Assembly: GCF_900110375.1 (NCBI RefSeq)
Contig: NZ_FODN01000007.1
Coordinates: 162,128-226,127 of the forward strand
DNA from: Flavobacterium sinopsychrotolerans
Lineage (GTDB): Bacteria; Bacteroidota; Bacteroidia; Flavobacteriales; Flavobacteriaceae
Reading direction: 5' to 3'
DNA: 64,000 bases
In this document: positions 18,329 to 26,539 of the stretch, one piece after another
Layout of the letters: each line of letters begins with the position of its first letter
How positions within the stretch are numbered: position 1 is the first letter of the stretch
Notes under the pieces: generated by a model
Told to the model about the DNA's origin: nothing
The model's input: only the letters and a program-made list of their open reading frames with translations
The model's database searches: none
Made by a program: the position numbers and the translations under genes

Positions 18329-18739
18329 ATGAACACAGCAACAAAACCGAAACATATAGGCAGAAATATAAGCCGAATCAGAGAGCTTAGAGGTATGAAA
18401 CAAGAAGCGTTGGCTATTGCAATAGGAGTGAGCCAACAATCAGTTTCTAATATTGAGGGAAGCGAAACAGTTGAGGAAGAAAAACTAAAAGCAATTGCTG
18501 AAGTATTAGGCGTTTCTTCTGATGCAATTAAAAATTATAGTGATGAAGGCGTAATTAATTATTTTAATACTTTTAATGAAGCTGTTTCAAGCAGTAACTT
18601 TGGACATAATAATACATGTACTTTTAATCCCTTAGATAAACTTGTTGATGCTTATGAAGAAAATAAAAAACTTTATGAACGTTTAGTTCAAGCTGAAAAA
18701 GATAAGGTTGACTATTTAGAGAAGCTGTTAAAAAAATAG
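18329..18739 (+). CDS. Xre-family helix-turn-helix regulator with C-terminal coiled coil
   Basis: A 136-residue DNA-binding protein. The HTH_3 domain covers about residues 10-65 (GRNISRIRELRGMKQEALAI, then VSQQSVSNIEGSE, the recognition helix region). A charged helical tail (about 100-136, DKLVDAYEENKKLYERLVQA) likely forms a coiled coil. Target unknown. It stands alone between the tandem repeat region and the restriction operon, with its own promoter, and could regulate the island or be an unrelated cargo gene. Confidence 0.85.
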   Translation: MNTATKPKHIGRNISRIRELRGMKQEALAIAIGVSQQSVSNIEGSETVEEEKLKAIAEVLGVSSDAIKNYSDEGVINYFNTFNEAVSSSNFGHNNTCTFNPLDKLVDAYEENKKLYERLVQAEKDKVDYLEKLLKK

Positions 18740-18822
18740 AACACCGATTTATTATAAAAAAAACAAGAAAAGAGACCGTATAAGTTACCAACAGGGCTAG
18801 GACATTAGATTTTCAGACGATT

Positions 18823-18846
18823 GTCATTGCGAGGAACGAAGCAATC
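18823..18846. repeat. GTCATTGCGAGG-type dispersed repeat
   Basis: The 24 bases beginning GTCATTGCGAGGAACGAAGC (then AATC) match a motif I recall as widely scattered in intergenic DNA of Bacteroidetes and other phyla. Identity with those repeats was not searched. Confidence 0.5.
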
Positions 18847-18862
18847 ACATCATAACAAATTC

Positions 18863-18896
18863 AAAAAACGCTATTCGAAAGAGTAGCGTTTTTTTG
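18863..18896 (+). terminator. Rho-independent hairpin (copy B, identical to 15665-15696)
   Basis: The same 32-base stem-loop as behind the TonB receptor, followed by an extra T. No gene ends close by (Xre stops at 18739), so it may insulate the restriction operon from upstream transcription. Confidence 0.8.
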
Positions 18897-18947
18897 TGGA
18901 ATGAATTTACTTATCAAAAAATCAAGTTGAAAACTAATCAATAATGA

Positions 18948-18974
18948 GGACAATTGTAAGCAAGTCAATTGTCC
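18948..18974. promoter_or_regulatory. Candidate operator (C-box-like) of the restriction operon
   Basis: Perfect 9-bp inverted repeat GGACAATTG ... CAATTGTCC with a 9-base spacer, 24 bases before the regulator start. Each half contains the self-complementary hexamer CAATTG (centres 15 bp apart). Position and symmetry fit binding of the Xre/C-type protein encoded just downstream. Confidence 0.65.
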
Positions 18975-18997
18975 ACACAAAACTATTTTTATAGGTT

Positions 18998-19219
18998 ATG
19001 AATATTAAGGAAAAATTCGGATTTAAAGTCAAACAATTGCGAGAACGAAAAGGTTTCTCTATCGAGTATTTAGCCAATATATCAAATGTTGATAGAACCT
19101 ATATTTCTGATATAGAAAAAGGAAAAAGAAATGTTTCCATTCAAATTATGGAGAAAATAATCTTAGCACTCGATGCTGATTTTATAGAATTCTTCAACGA
19201 TAATAATTTTAAGAAATGA
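18998..19219 (+). CDS. Small Xre/C-protein-like transcription regulator of the restriction-modification operon
   Basis: A 73-residue protein that is almost entirely one HTH_3 domain (KVKQLRERKGFSIEYLANIS then VDRTYISDIEKGKRNVSI), the size and layout of restriction-controller (C) proteins that delay endonuclease expression. The stop overlaps the methyltransferase start (ATGA, 19216-19219). A perfect inverted repeat lies just upstream (18948-18974), suggesting autoregulation. The C-protein role is inferred from size and context. Confidence 0.82.
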   Translation: MNIKEKFGFKVKQLRERKGFSIEYLANISNVDRTYISDIEKGKRNVSIQIMEKIILALDADFIEFFNDNNFKK

Positions 19220-20445
19220 AAATGAAAGAGAAAATATCAATTGAGGAATTTGATAGTAAAAAATTTAAACTTCGCATAGTTGAATCGGAAGATAATAGAA
19301 AAGCAGTAGTTACTCATTATCTTCATAATTATCGTAATGGAGTAAAAAAACATTATGAAGAAGAAGCAGAGAAATATTTAAAAGAAATTGTTCAATACAA
19401 AAACGAAGAAGAAGATTTAAATCTTGTTTCGGATGTTGCTTTGCAACAATTATTATTTGAGGTTGAAGGTGTACCCTTTCCAACACCTGATAATTATACT
19501 TTTAAATTTATAGATCTTTTTGCGGGAATTGGAGGTTTTAGAATTGCATTGCAAAATATTGGAGGGAAATGCGTGTATACAAGTGAATGGAATGCTGATT
19601 CACAAATAACATATAGAGCAAATTTTGGAGAAGTTCCATTTGGAGATATAACAAAGGAGAGAACCAAAAATTATATACCTGATGATTTTCAAGTACTCTG
19701 TGCGGGATTTCCTTGCCAAGCATTTTCTATTGCAGGAAACAGAAAAGGCTTTCACGATACAAGAGGAACACTTTTTTTCGATTTGGAAAAGATTATCGAA
19801 ACTAAAAGACCAAAAGTAGTTTTCCTTGAAAATGTTAAAAATCTTGTATCTCACGATAAAGGAAATACTTTTAAAATAATATTGGAAATTTTAGAAGAAA
19901 AACTTGGTTACAAAGCTTATACTAAAATACTGAATTCGTCCACTCATGCAAATGTCCCACAAAATAGAGAAAGGATTTTTATTGTTGCTTTTGATAAAGA
20001 ACAAGTAGCGAATCATGGAGATTTTAGATTTCCAGAGCCAATACCTTTAACCAATACAATTCATGATATTTTAGAAAAAGGGAAACAAGCAGATAATTTA
20101 TATTACAAGAAAGACCATCAATATTATCCGGAACTTGAAAAGACTATGACTTCAAAAGATACGATTTATCAATGGAGAAGAGTCTATGTAAGAGAAAATA
20201 AAAGTCAAGTTTGTCCCACTCTAACAGCTAATATGGGAACAGGAGGTCATAATGTTCCTTTGATTTTAGATGATTATGGTATCAGAAAATTAACTCCGAA
20301 AGAATGTTTTGCATTTCAAGGGTATCCGATGGATAAATATATCTTGCCAAATGTTTCTAATAGTAAGTTATATATGCAAGCGGGTAATTCAGTTACGACA
20401 ACATTGATTGAAAGGATTGCTAATCAAATTTCACAAGTTATATGA
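19216..20445 (+). CDS. C5 cytosine DNA methyltransferase
   Basis: Type II-style m5C methyltransferase of 409 residues. Motif I FIDLFAGIGGFR (98-109, AdoMet), motif IV AGFPCQAFS with catalytic C167, motif VI LENVKNL, motif VIII QNRERIFIVAF, motif IX LTPKECFAFQGYP and motif X QAGNSV are all present. About 90 residues precede motif I, longer than minimal enzymes. The target recognition region lies between motifs VIII and IX (TANMGTGGHNVPL); specificity cannot be read. It overlaps both neighbours by 4 bases (ATGA), so the operon is translationally coupled. Confidence 0.95.
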   Translation: MKMKEKISIEEFDSKKFKLRIVESEDNRKAVVTHYLHNYRNGVKKHYEEEAEKYLKEIVQYKNEEEDLNLVSDVALQQLLFEVEGVPFPTPDNYTFKFIDLFAGIGGFRIALQNIGGKCVYTSEWNADSQITYRANFGEVPFGDITKERTKNYIPDDFQVLCAGFPCQAFSIAGNRKGFHDTRGTLFFDLEKIIETKRPKVVFLENVKNLVSHDKGNTFKIILEILEEKLGYKAYTKILNSSTHANVPQNRERIFIVAFDKEQVANHGDFRFPEPIPLTNTIHDILEKGKQADNLYYKKDHQYYPELEKTMTSKDTIYQWRRVYVRENKSQVCPTLTANMGTGGHNVPLILDDYGIRKLTPKECFAFQGYPMDKYILPNVSNSKLYMQAGNSVTTTLIERIANQISQVI

Positions 20446-21575
20446 AATCATTTGCAGAAATAGATCAGGAAAATAATGGAAATTATTTAAAATTACTTTC
20501 TGCATCAGCGAAACTTTCTAAGCTCTTTAGTGAAAGCCAAGTTCCGTATATATATTATAGAGCTGCAGAAAATATATTTTGTAGAAGTTTCGAAGCAGAA
20601 AATCTTTCAAGAGGAGATTCAGCATTTGATGCAAACTATAATTCGGTTGGAATAGGTTTAAAAACCTTTATATGTAACAAACAAGTAAGTACAGAAAAAG
20701 TTGCTGAATTTAATAAACTTTCAAAACAACTTAACGGGTTTAAGGGCAAAGATTTAGCGCATAAATTATCAGAATTTAGAAACGAAAGAATTGATTTAGC
20801 AAATCGCCTTTATGATATTGAGAATTCACTTTATCATATTGTGGCTAGAAAAAGTAACGAGTTGCTTTTGTTTGAGACAGATTACCATAAAATTGATATT
20901 GATAATATTGGCTCAGTAAAGGAAAGCAGTTCTGGATTGCAATTTCATGATGGAAAAAATGGTTATTCTTATAATTATTCCAAAAGTACTTTATTTAGAA
21001 AATTTGAAATTCCTGAAAAAGTTTTTCGTTTACCAATTGATATTATTAGTGATCCTTATACACTATTATTAGAATTATTTGAAGAAAGCAAGAGTGTTCC
21101 AAAAGCAACAAATCTATTTTTAAAAGGAGAGAATTTCGTCATTTTACCTCTTTATGGAATTAAAGAGAAACAAAAATTTGTTTTTGAGAAAAGTGGTTTA
21201 AATCAATGGAATGCAAATGGTAGAAAGAGAGATTTTGGCGAAGTGTATATACCAATTCCCAGTATTATTCATCAGTTGTATCCTAATTTTTTTCCTAAAA
21301 GAGACCAAGAATTTAATTTACAGATACCGACAGGAGAAATATTTAAAGCAAAAGTTTGTCAAGAAAATTCAAAAGCTTTAATGACGAACCCTAATAAAGC
21401 TTTATCAGATTGGTTATTAAGAAAAGTCTTTGATTTGAAAGAAGGAGAATTAGCTACTATAGAAAAAATGGAAGAGCTAGGTTTTGATAGTGTGATTATT
21501 TCTAAAGATAATAGTGGTAATTTCAAAATAGATAAAGCAAAATTGGATAGTTTTGATGATTTTTTAAATAATTAA
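20442..21575 (+). CDS. Predicted type II restriction endonuclease: PD-(D/E)XK-like N-terminus plus B3-like C-terminal domain
   Basis: A 377-residue protein. Residues 36-80 contain AAENIF (E43), SRGDSAFDA (D63) and GIGLKTF (K74), laid out like a PD-(D/E)XK core in which the middle acidic residue is Gly. Residues about 250-355 (SGLNQWNANGRKRDFGEVYI, then FFPKRD, KVCQENSKALMTNPNKALSD) resemble the B3-like DNA-recognition domain seen at the C-terminus of NgoFVII-type restriction enzymes; this comparison is from memory. No phospholipase-D HxK motifs are seen. Position directly behind the methyltransferase supports a cognate endonuclease. The role is inferred. Confidence 0.65.
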   Translation: MKSFAEIDQENNGNYLKLLSASAKLSKLFSESQVPYIYYRAAENIFCRSFEAENLSRGDSAFDANYNSVGIGLKTFICNKQVSTEKVAEFNKLSKQLNGFKGKDLAHKLSEFRNERIDLANRLYDIENSLYHIVARKSNELLLFETDYHKIDIDNIGSVKESSSGLQFHDGKNGYSYNYSKSTLFRKFEIPEKVFRLPIDIISDPYTLLLELFEESKSVPKATNLFLKGENFVILPLYGIKEKQKFVFEKSGLNQWNANGRKRDFGEVYIPIPSIIHQLYPNFFPKRDQEFNLQIPTGEIFKAKVCQENSKALMTNPNKALSDWLLRKVFDLKEGELATIEKMEELGFDSVIISKDNSGNFKIDKAKLDSFDDFLNN

Positions 21576-21587
21576 TAATTTTATAAA

Positions 21588-23603
21588 ATGAATTTTTTTT
21601 CCATAAAGACAAGTTTTCAAGATACAATTAAACAGGTTTTATCAAATAATAAAAACATTGTATTTAATGATTTATCAGGATATGATAAAAATAAGATTTT
21701 AAAAGGCGATTTAGTTTTTATTATAATTAGTGGCGACAAAGTAAAAAAAAGTATCAAATATGAAAATGGATTACGAGCAATTGGAAAGATTTCTAAAACT
21801 CCATTAAAGGGCAAAGATGATAAACACTTTGGGCTTGAGGTTGAAATAATTCATTTTTTATTAAAATCTATTTCTAAAAAAGATTTTTACTATTATCCTT
21901 CCTTACAAGATGTTGGGAATCTTGGTCCAGACACTAAAGGTTCTGCGGCACAGCCTTGTCGTTTTATTGAAGGAGTTAGCGGTCAAAATGTTATAAGAGC
22001 AATTAAGGATATTACCAAATCTAATCTAGACCCTTCGATTTTTGATTCAATAGTTGGTAATAATTACTTTATTGAAAAATTACAGATATCAACTTTAGAT
22101 GGAAATATTAAGATTAAAGGCGACAATAAAATTTCATTTTATATTCAAGAAAAATTTGTTGAATGGTTTAAAAAAGCAGAAAATTACAAGAAGTCGTATG
22201 AAGGACTCGTCAACCTTAAAGTTTTAAGTTTTTGGAATGAAAGCTATTTTAACAATTCTTTGTTTTTAATTGAACTTGATAATTTAGAGGAGTCATTCTT
22301 GAAAACAGAAAAACTGATTGCAGATAAAAGTAATCAAGAATGGAAAAGTTATAGTGAAGCATCTAGCAAAGGTGCGCCTGAAGCTGTTTTAGGTAAAAAT
22401 AATTATTTGAAGTTTTTATTTGAGTTTTTAAAAGAAGAAAACAACATTAATAAGTTAAGGGATTTCGATTTGTCTCAAAATGTAATATGTTCTTTGATTC
22501 AAGAGCCATTTGACTACAAGAAATTCCACAAAAACACGCAAGAAGCTGGTTTGATCTTTTCAGAACCAATAACAGCTCGTTTTGTAGCTTCTTTGTGTAC
22601 TAAGCCATTTGTAATTTGTAGTGGTTTGTCAGGTTCTGGAAAAACGAAGTTAGCTCAAGCTTTTGTTCGGTGGATTTGTGAAACTGAAGAACAATATAAA
22701 ATTATACCGGTTGGTGCAGATTGGACTAATAGGGAGCCTTTGTTAGGTTATCCAAATGCTATTGAAACAGAAAAATATGTTGTTCCTGAGAATGGTGCTT
22801 TAGAATTAATAATTAAAGCTAGCTTAGATGATAAGAAACCTTATTTTCTAATTCTTGATGAGATGAATTTAAGTCATGTTGAACGCTATTTTGCTGACTT
22901 TTTAAGTGCTATGGAATCGGGTGAGGCAATTCCATTACATACAATTGAAGACCATGAATACATGCCAAATAATATAATACTGCCTAAAAATCTTTTTATA
23001 ATTGGAACTGTAAACATTGACGAAACGACTTATATGTTCAGTCCCAAAGTTTTAGATAGAGCTAATACTATTGAATTTAGAGTAAACGAAAAAGATTTAA
23101 CAAACTACTTTGATAGTAAAATAAAGTTAGATATGGATTCACTAAAATTTAAAGGTACTTCAATGGCTGAAAGTTTTATTAATATTGCTACCGATGAAAC
23201 TAATAAAGATTTTGACAAAGCCAAAGTTGAATTATTGTATTTCTTTACTGAGTTAAAAAAATCTGGAGCTGAATTTGGGTATAGAAGTGCTTCCGAAATT
23301 GGAAGACTAATACAAAAACTAGAGGAATTAGGTGAGGAAGGGGATGATTTATTAGATATTGCTATAATGCAAAAACTATTGCCAAAACTACATGGCTCTA
23401 GAAGTAAATTATCTAAAATTTTAATAACATTGGGTAATCTATGTCTTAACGATTCAATAGATAGTAAAACAAAGTATTTCGACCAATTAGATGATATTGA
23501 CTTTACAGAAAGCAACATCAAATATAAACTGTCATTTGAAAAAATCATCAGAATGTATAAAAATGCTTTAGATAATGGTTTCACAAGTTACGCTGAAGCG
23601 TAA
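21588..23603 (+). CDS. McrB-like AAA+ NTPase with possible PUA/EVE-like N-terminal domain
   Basis: Motor subunit of a McrBC-type restriction complex (671 residues). The AAA domain (about 320-640) has Walker A GLSGSGKT (346-353, K352), Walker B YFLILDEMN (D424, E425) and the McrB-type sensor/signature GTVNIDETTYMFSPKVLDRA (N476, D478), where family members bind GTP. Residues about 38-100 (KGDLVFIIISGDKVKK, GLRAIGKIS) look like an EVE/PUA-type fold used elsewhere to read modified bases; that is tentative. It starts 12 bases after the endonuclease gene and ends 4 bases before its DUF2357 partner. Confidence 0.85.
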   Translation: MNFFSIKTSFQDTIKQVLSNNKNIVFNDLSGYDKNKILKGDLVFIIISGDKVKKSIKYENGLRAIGKISKTPLKGKDDKHFGLEVEIIHFLLKSISKKDFYYYPSLQDVGNLGPDTKGSAAQPCRFIEGVSGQNVIRAIKDITKSNLDPSIFDSIVGNNYFIEKLQISTLDGNIKIKGDNKISFYIQEKFVEWFKKAENYKKSYEGLVNLKVLSFWNESYFNNSLFLIELDNLEESFLKTEKLIADKSNQEWKSYSEASSKGAPEAVLGKNNYLKFLFEFLKEENNINKLRDFDLSQNVICSLIQEPFDYKKFHKNTQEAGLIFSEPITARFVASLCTKPFVICSGLSGSGKTKLAQAFVRWICETEEQYKIIPVGADWTNREPLLGYPNAIETEKYVVPENGALELIIKASLDDKKPYFLILDEMNLSHVERYFADFLSAMESGEAIPLHTIEDHEYMPNNIILPKNLFIIGTVNIDETTYMFSPKVLDRANTIEFRVNEKDLTNYFDSKIKLDMDSLKFKGTSMAESFINIATDETNKDFDKAKVELLYFFTELKKSGAEFGYRSASEIGRLIQKLEELGEEGDDLLDIAIMQKLLPKLHGSRSKLSKILITLGNLCLNDSIDSKTKYFDQLDDIDFTESNIKYKLSFEKIIRMYKNALDNGFTSYAEA

Positions 23604-23607
23604 ATAA

Positions 23608-25938
23608 ATGATAGATCCATCAGATAATAGTGTAATAAAGCTTGATTTTATTAAAAAGGGCTTAACTCTCGAAATTATTTCTGAGGGGGATAGTTCATTG
23701 TATAAAATTGATGAAAACAGTGCTAATGAAAATGGAGAGGCGTTTATCCAAATATTAGAAGGACGATCCTATGAATATGAATTTTCCAAAAAAAAATACA
23801 GATTAAAATGTTCCGTTGAAGGAATTGTTTCGAAATCTAAAAAACATGAACATAGAGGAAGAATAATTCCTAATATTTACGTTGGAACCTTGCAATTAGA
23901 AGTTTTTTCTGTCGATTTCCCTGATAAAATAACTAAAATATCAATTGAGGTTTTAGCAACAAAATTTAACAACGAACCTGACATAAGTTACAGGCAAAAT
24001 TATCGGAACATGCTTGAAAGCATAACCGAAAAATGTACTGACTTATTAATGCAAATCAATAGTCCCGTTTTACAAAATTTTGAAACGGATTTTAATGAAG
24101 ATAACGAAACAATCTATCAACGTTTTTGTTTTGTCAGTTCATTAATTAATTCTAAAGAATTTGAAGAAGCCGTGCAAAAAATAATTTCATCTCCAAAAAC
24201 ACATTGGATTAACGAAATGGAGCAATCTGATACTAGAAAAATAAAGCGTTTTTCAAGCAGTGAAATTAGACAATTAACTTCTTCAAGTAACAGAATAAAA
24301 TTACAAGAAAACCATTATTTAAATTCAAAGGGAATAAATTCTATTCCGTCAAAGATATTTAGCACTAAAAAAGTTGAAAGTATTGATAATGCTGAAAACA
24401 GATTTGTTAAACATGTCTTGGAAGTTTATTTAGTGTTTTGTGAAAAGTGTACAGATAATTTTAAAGTTAATACACGAGAGAAAAAAGAGGCCGTAATTTT
24501 AGTAAAAAAACTCGAAGTCCAACTAAATCAACCCTTTTTTAAAGAAATTTCGAGACCGACGACTTTAAAACTTAATAGCCCTGTTCTACAGAGAAAAAGT
24601 GGCTATCGCGAAGTGTTAAAAACTTGGCTTATGTTTGATTTAGCGGCTAAGTTAGTTTGGAAAGGTGGCGATGATGTGTATTCTGCTGGCAAAAAAGATA
24701 TTGCAACGCTTTATGAGTATTGGTTGTTTTTTGCTTTACATGATTTGTTTAAAGAAAAATTTAAACTAAATCAAATCGAACAAGACGATATTGCATACAA
24801 ACATCTTATCTCAGAAACAAAAGATGGTTTAAATGTAATAATAAAAGCAGGAGTTCATACCGCATTAAGCGGGACTTACATCAGTGAAAACCGTAAGCTC
24901 AAAATAAAATATTCCTATAATCGCTCATTTAAAGGAGGTAAGATTTTTAATGAAGATAAAGGTCATGGCAGTTGGACGACAACTCTAAGACCAGATTATA
25001 CATTGTCTTTTTGGCCTCAAGAGTTTTCTGAAAGCGATGCGGAAAAAAACGAATTAATAGTACACATTCATTTCGATGCAAAATATAAGGTTACTCAATT
25101 TATTATAAACACAAAAATTGATTCTAAAGAAATTGATGAAGAAGAGTTAGAGGAACGAAAAGGTTTTTATAAGAATGCTGACTTACTGAAGATGCACGCT
25201 TATAAAGACGCAATTAGAAGGACAGGTGGTGCTTATATTTTATATCCCGGAACAGAGGCCAAAGAATTAAGAGGGTTTCATGAAATAATTCCTGGACTTG
25301 GAGCTTTTGCCATTAATCCTTCAAATGAAGTCGTTGGTTTAAAAAATCTATCTGAATTTATAGATAAAGTAATTAATCATTTACTTGATAGAACTTCCCA
25401 AAGAGAGAATATAGCTTCTAAAGGCTACGATATTCACAAGGACCCTAAAGATGATCTAAACATCCTAAAAGAACCAATGCCAGAATATTTAAATGGTGCA
25501 AAATTAATACCCGATGATGTTTTTGTTCTAGTTGGATTTTATAAAGATGTGGAGCACTATAATTGGATAGGAAGTAAGAATTTATACAATATTAGAGTAG
25601 ATTCGCATCATGGTGCAATTCCATTAACAATTAAAGAATTAACTGCAAAATATATTTTGCTTCATACAATTGGAGATAGTTTTTCTAATGAGCTTTGGGA
25701 AATTAAGGGTGAAGGTGTTAAGGTTTATTCTAGTGCAAAGATGAATAGTGAAGGATATGCAACTGAAAACAGTTATTTAATTTACCAAATTGAAAGATCA
25801 AGTTCAAAAGAATTTGAAAATATTTCATGGAATTTCAAAGAATTAAAAAATTATGAAAGTCGTAGACAGTCAGCCAAGCCTTTTGTTGTAACATTAACAG
25901 ATTTAATGAAAGTAAGCGAGAAAAAATCGAATATTTAG
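23608..25938 (+). CDS. McrC-like nuclease subunit (DUF2357 plus PD-(D/E)XK)
   Basis: A 776-residue partner of the McrB-like motor. The N-terminal half matches the DUF2357 layout (YRQNYRNMLESITEKC, KTHWINEMEQSDTRKIKRFS, NRFVKHVLEVYLVF). The nuclease core is LRPDYTLSFW (D463) and IHFDAKYKV (D490, K492), followed by KMHAYKDAIRRTGGAYILYP and IIPGLGAFAINP as in McrC-type PDDEXK domains. A C-terminal segment (about 630-776, VFVLVGFYKDVEHYNWIGS) could be another small reader domain. It closes the five-gene operon. Confidence 0.87.
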   Translation: MIDPSDNSVIKLDFIKKGLTLEIISEGDSSLYKIDENSANENGEAFIQILEGRSYEYEFSKKKYRLKCSVEGIVSKSKKHEHRGRIIPNIYVGTLQLEVFSVDFPDKITKISIEVLATKFNNEPDISYRQNYRNMLESITEKCTDLLMQINSPVLQNFETDFNEDNETIYQRFCFVSSLINSKEFEEAVQKIISSPKTHWINEMEQSDTRKIKRFSSSEIRQLTSSSNRIKLQENHYLNSKGINSIPSKIFSTKKVESIDNAENRFVKHVLEVYLVFCEKCTDNFKVNTREKKEAVILVKKLEVQLNQPFFKEISRPTTLKLNSPVLQRKSGYREVLKTWLMFDLAAKLVWKGGDDVYSAGKKDIATLYEYWLFFALHDLFKEKFKLNQIEQDDIAYKHLISETKDGLNVIIKAGVHTALSGTYISENRKLKIKYSYNRSFKGGKIFNEDKGHGSWTTTLRPDYTLSFWPQEFSESDAEKNELIVHIHFDAKYKVTQFIINTKIDSKEIDEEELEERKGFYKNADLLKMHAYKDAIRRTGGAYILYPGTEAKELRGFHEIIPGLGAFAINPSNEVVGLKNLSEFIDKVINHLLDRTSQRENIASKGYDIHKDPKDDLNILKEPMPEYLNGAKLIPDDVFVLVGFYKDVEHYNWIGSKNLYNIRVDSHHGAIPLTIKELTAKYILLHTIGDSFSNELWEIKGEGVKVYSSAKMNSEGYATENSYLIYQIERSSSKEFENISWNFKELKNYESRRQSAKPFVVTLTDLMKVSEKKSNI

Positions 25939-25987
25939 AATACCTGCTCATCCGCTAAAAAAATGATGCGGATAGATTTTTAGATAT

Positions 25988-26077
25988 CCCAATGTTTTAT
26001 TAATGGACTCGGTTTTTCAATACCACAAATTCTCTCTTTTATTTTCCCAATGTTTTATTAATTGGTTCGGTTTTTTA
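25988..26077. repeat. Direct repeat at right border of the defence island
   Basis: CCCAATGTTTTATTAATGGA (25988-26007, continuing CTCGGTTTTT) recurs as CCCAATGTTTTATTAATTGG (from 26046, continuing TTCGGTTTTTT). The roughly 30-bp copies lie 58 bp apart in the gap between the McrC-like gene and the hibernation-factor gene. Confidence 0.75.
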
Positions 26078-26089
26078 TACTGCAATCGG

Positions 26090-26097
26090 TAAATTTG
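26090..26097 (+). promoter_or_regulatory. -7 box TAAATTTG for the HPF-like gene
   Basis: Exact TAnnTTTG match 27 bases before the ATG at 26125. Confidence 0.55.
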
Positions 26098-26124
26098 AGA
26101 ATAGAACATTAAATAAATAAAAAC

Positions 26125-26439
26125 ATGACAGTACAAATCAACACAGACAACAATGTAGAAGGACACGCACGTTTGAAAGCGTATATTGCGGAAGAATTAG
26201 GGACAGCTTTAGCACGTTTTGAAGATAAAATAACCCGTTTAGAAGTGCATCTTGGTGACGAAAACAGCGATAAAGGTGGTGTGAACGACAAACGATGTCT
26301 GATCGAAGCAAGACCAAATAACATGCAACCGGTAGCGGTTACCAATCATGCGGATACTACCGAAAAAGCCTTTCACGGTGCCTTGGACAAAATTAAAAAA
26401 GTGTTGGATACCGCTTTCGAAAAACAGAAAGCGTACTAA
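26125..26439 (+). CDS. HPF/RaiA-family ribosome-associated hibernation factor
   Basis: A 104-residue protein of the S30AE/sigma-54 modulation family, which binds the small ribosomal subunit under starvation. The fold is visible as LKAYIAEELGTALARFEDKI (helix 1), TRLEVHLGDENSD, KRCLIEARPNNMQPVAVTNH and the second helix TEKAFHGALDKIKKVLDTAF. It lacks the long C-terminal dimerisation domain, so it is a short-form member. Own promoter and a strong bidirectional terminator. Confidence 0.82.
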   Translation: MTVQINTDNNVEGHARLKAYIAEELGTALARFEDKITRLEVHLGDENSDKGGVNDKRCLIEARPNNMQPVAVTNHADTTEKAFHGALDKIKKVLDTAFEKQKAY

Positions 26440-26470
26440 ATAGTTGCCTTTTGGGAAATACCAATAAAAA

Positions 26471-26507
26471 AAATGACACTGTCTAAATAAGACAGTGTCA
26501 TTTTTTT
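26471..26507. terminator. Bidirectional terminator
   Basis: Perfect 14-bp stem AAATGACACTGTCT / AGACAGTGTCATTT with loop AAATA and T-runs on both strands, between the convergent HPF-like gene and L,D-transpeptidase gene 1. Confidence 0.92.
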
Positions 26508-26539
26508 GTTAGTTATTCTCTGGAGAAAGAGATTGTCTT

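Noticed and set aside
15665..18894. Composite transposon bounded by the two identical 32-bp hairpins
   Set aside because: The interval contains the conserved prolyl endopeptidase gene and no transposase; the copies are direct, work as terminators and lack target duplications.
23105..23584. 159-residue minus-strand ORF in the McrB-like gene
   Set aside because: Low-complexity Ser/Leu-rich shadow typical of A+T-rich coding sequence read backwards.
17882..26124. Prophage or integrative element
   Set aside because: No integrase, structural phage genes or tRNA attachment site; only a defence operon and small repeats are present.
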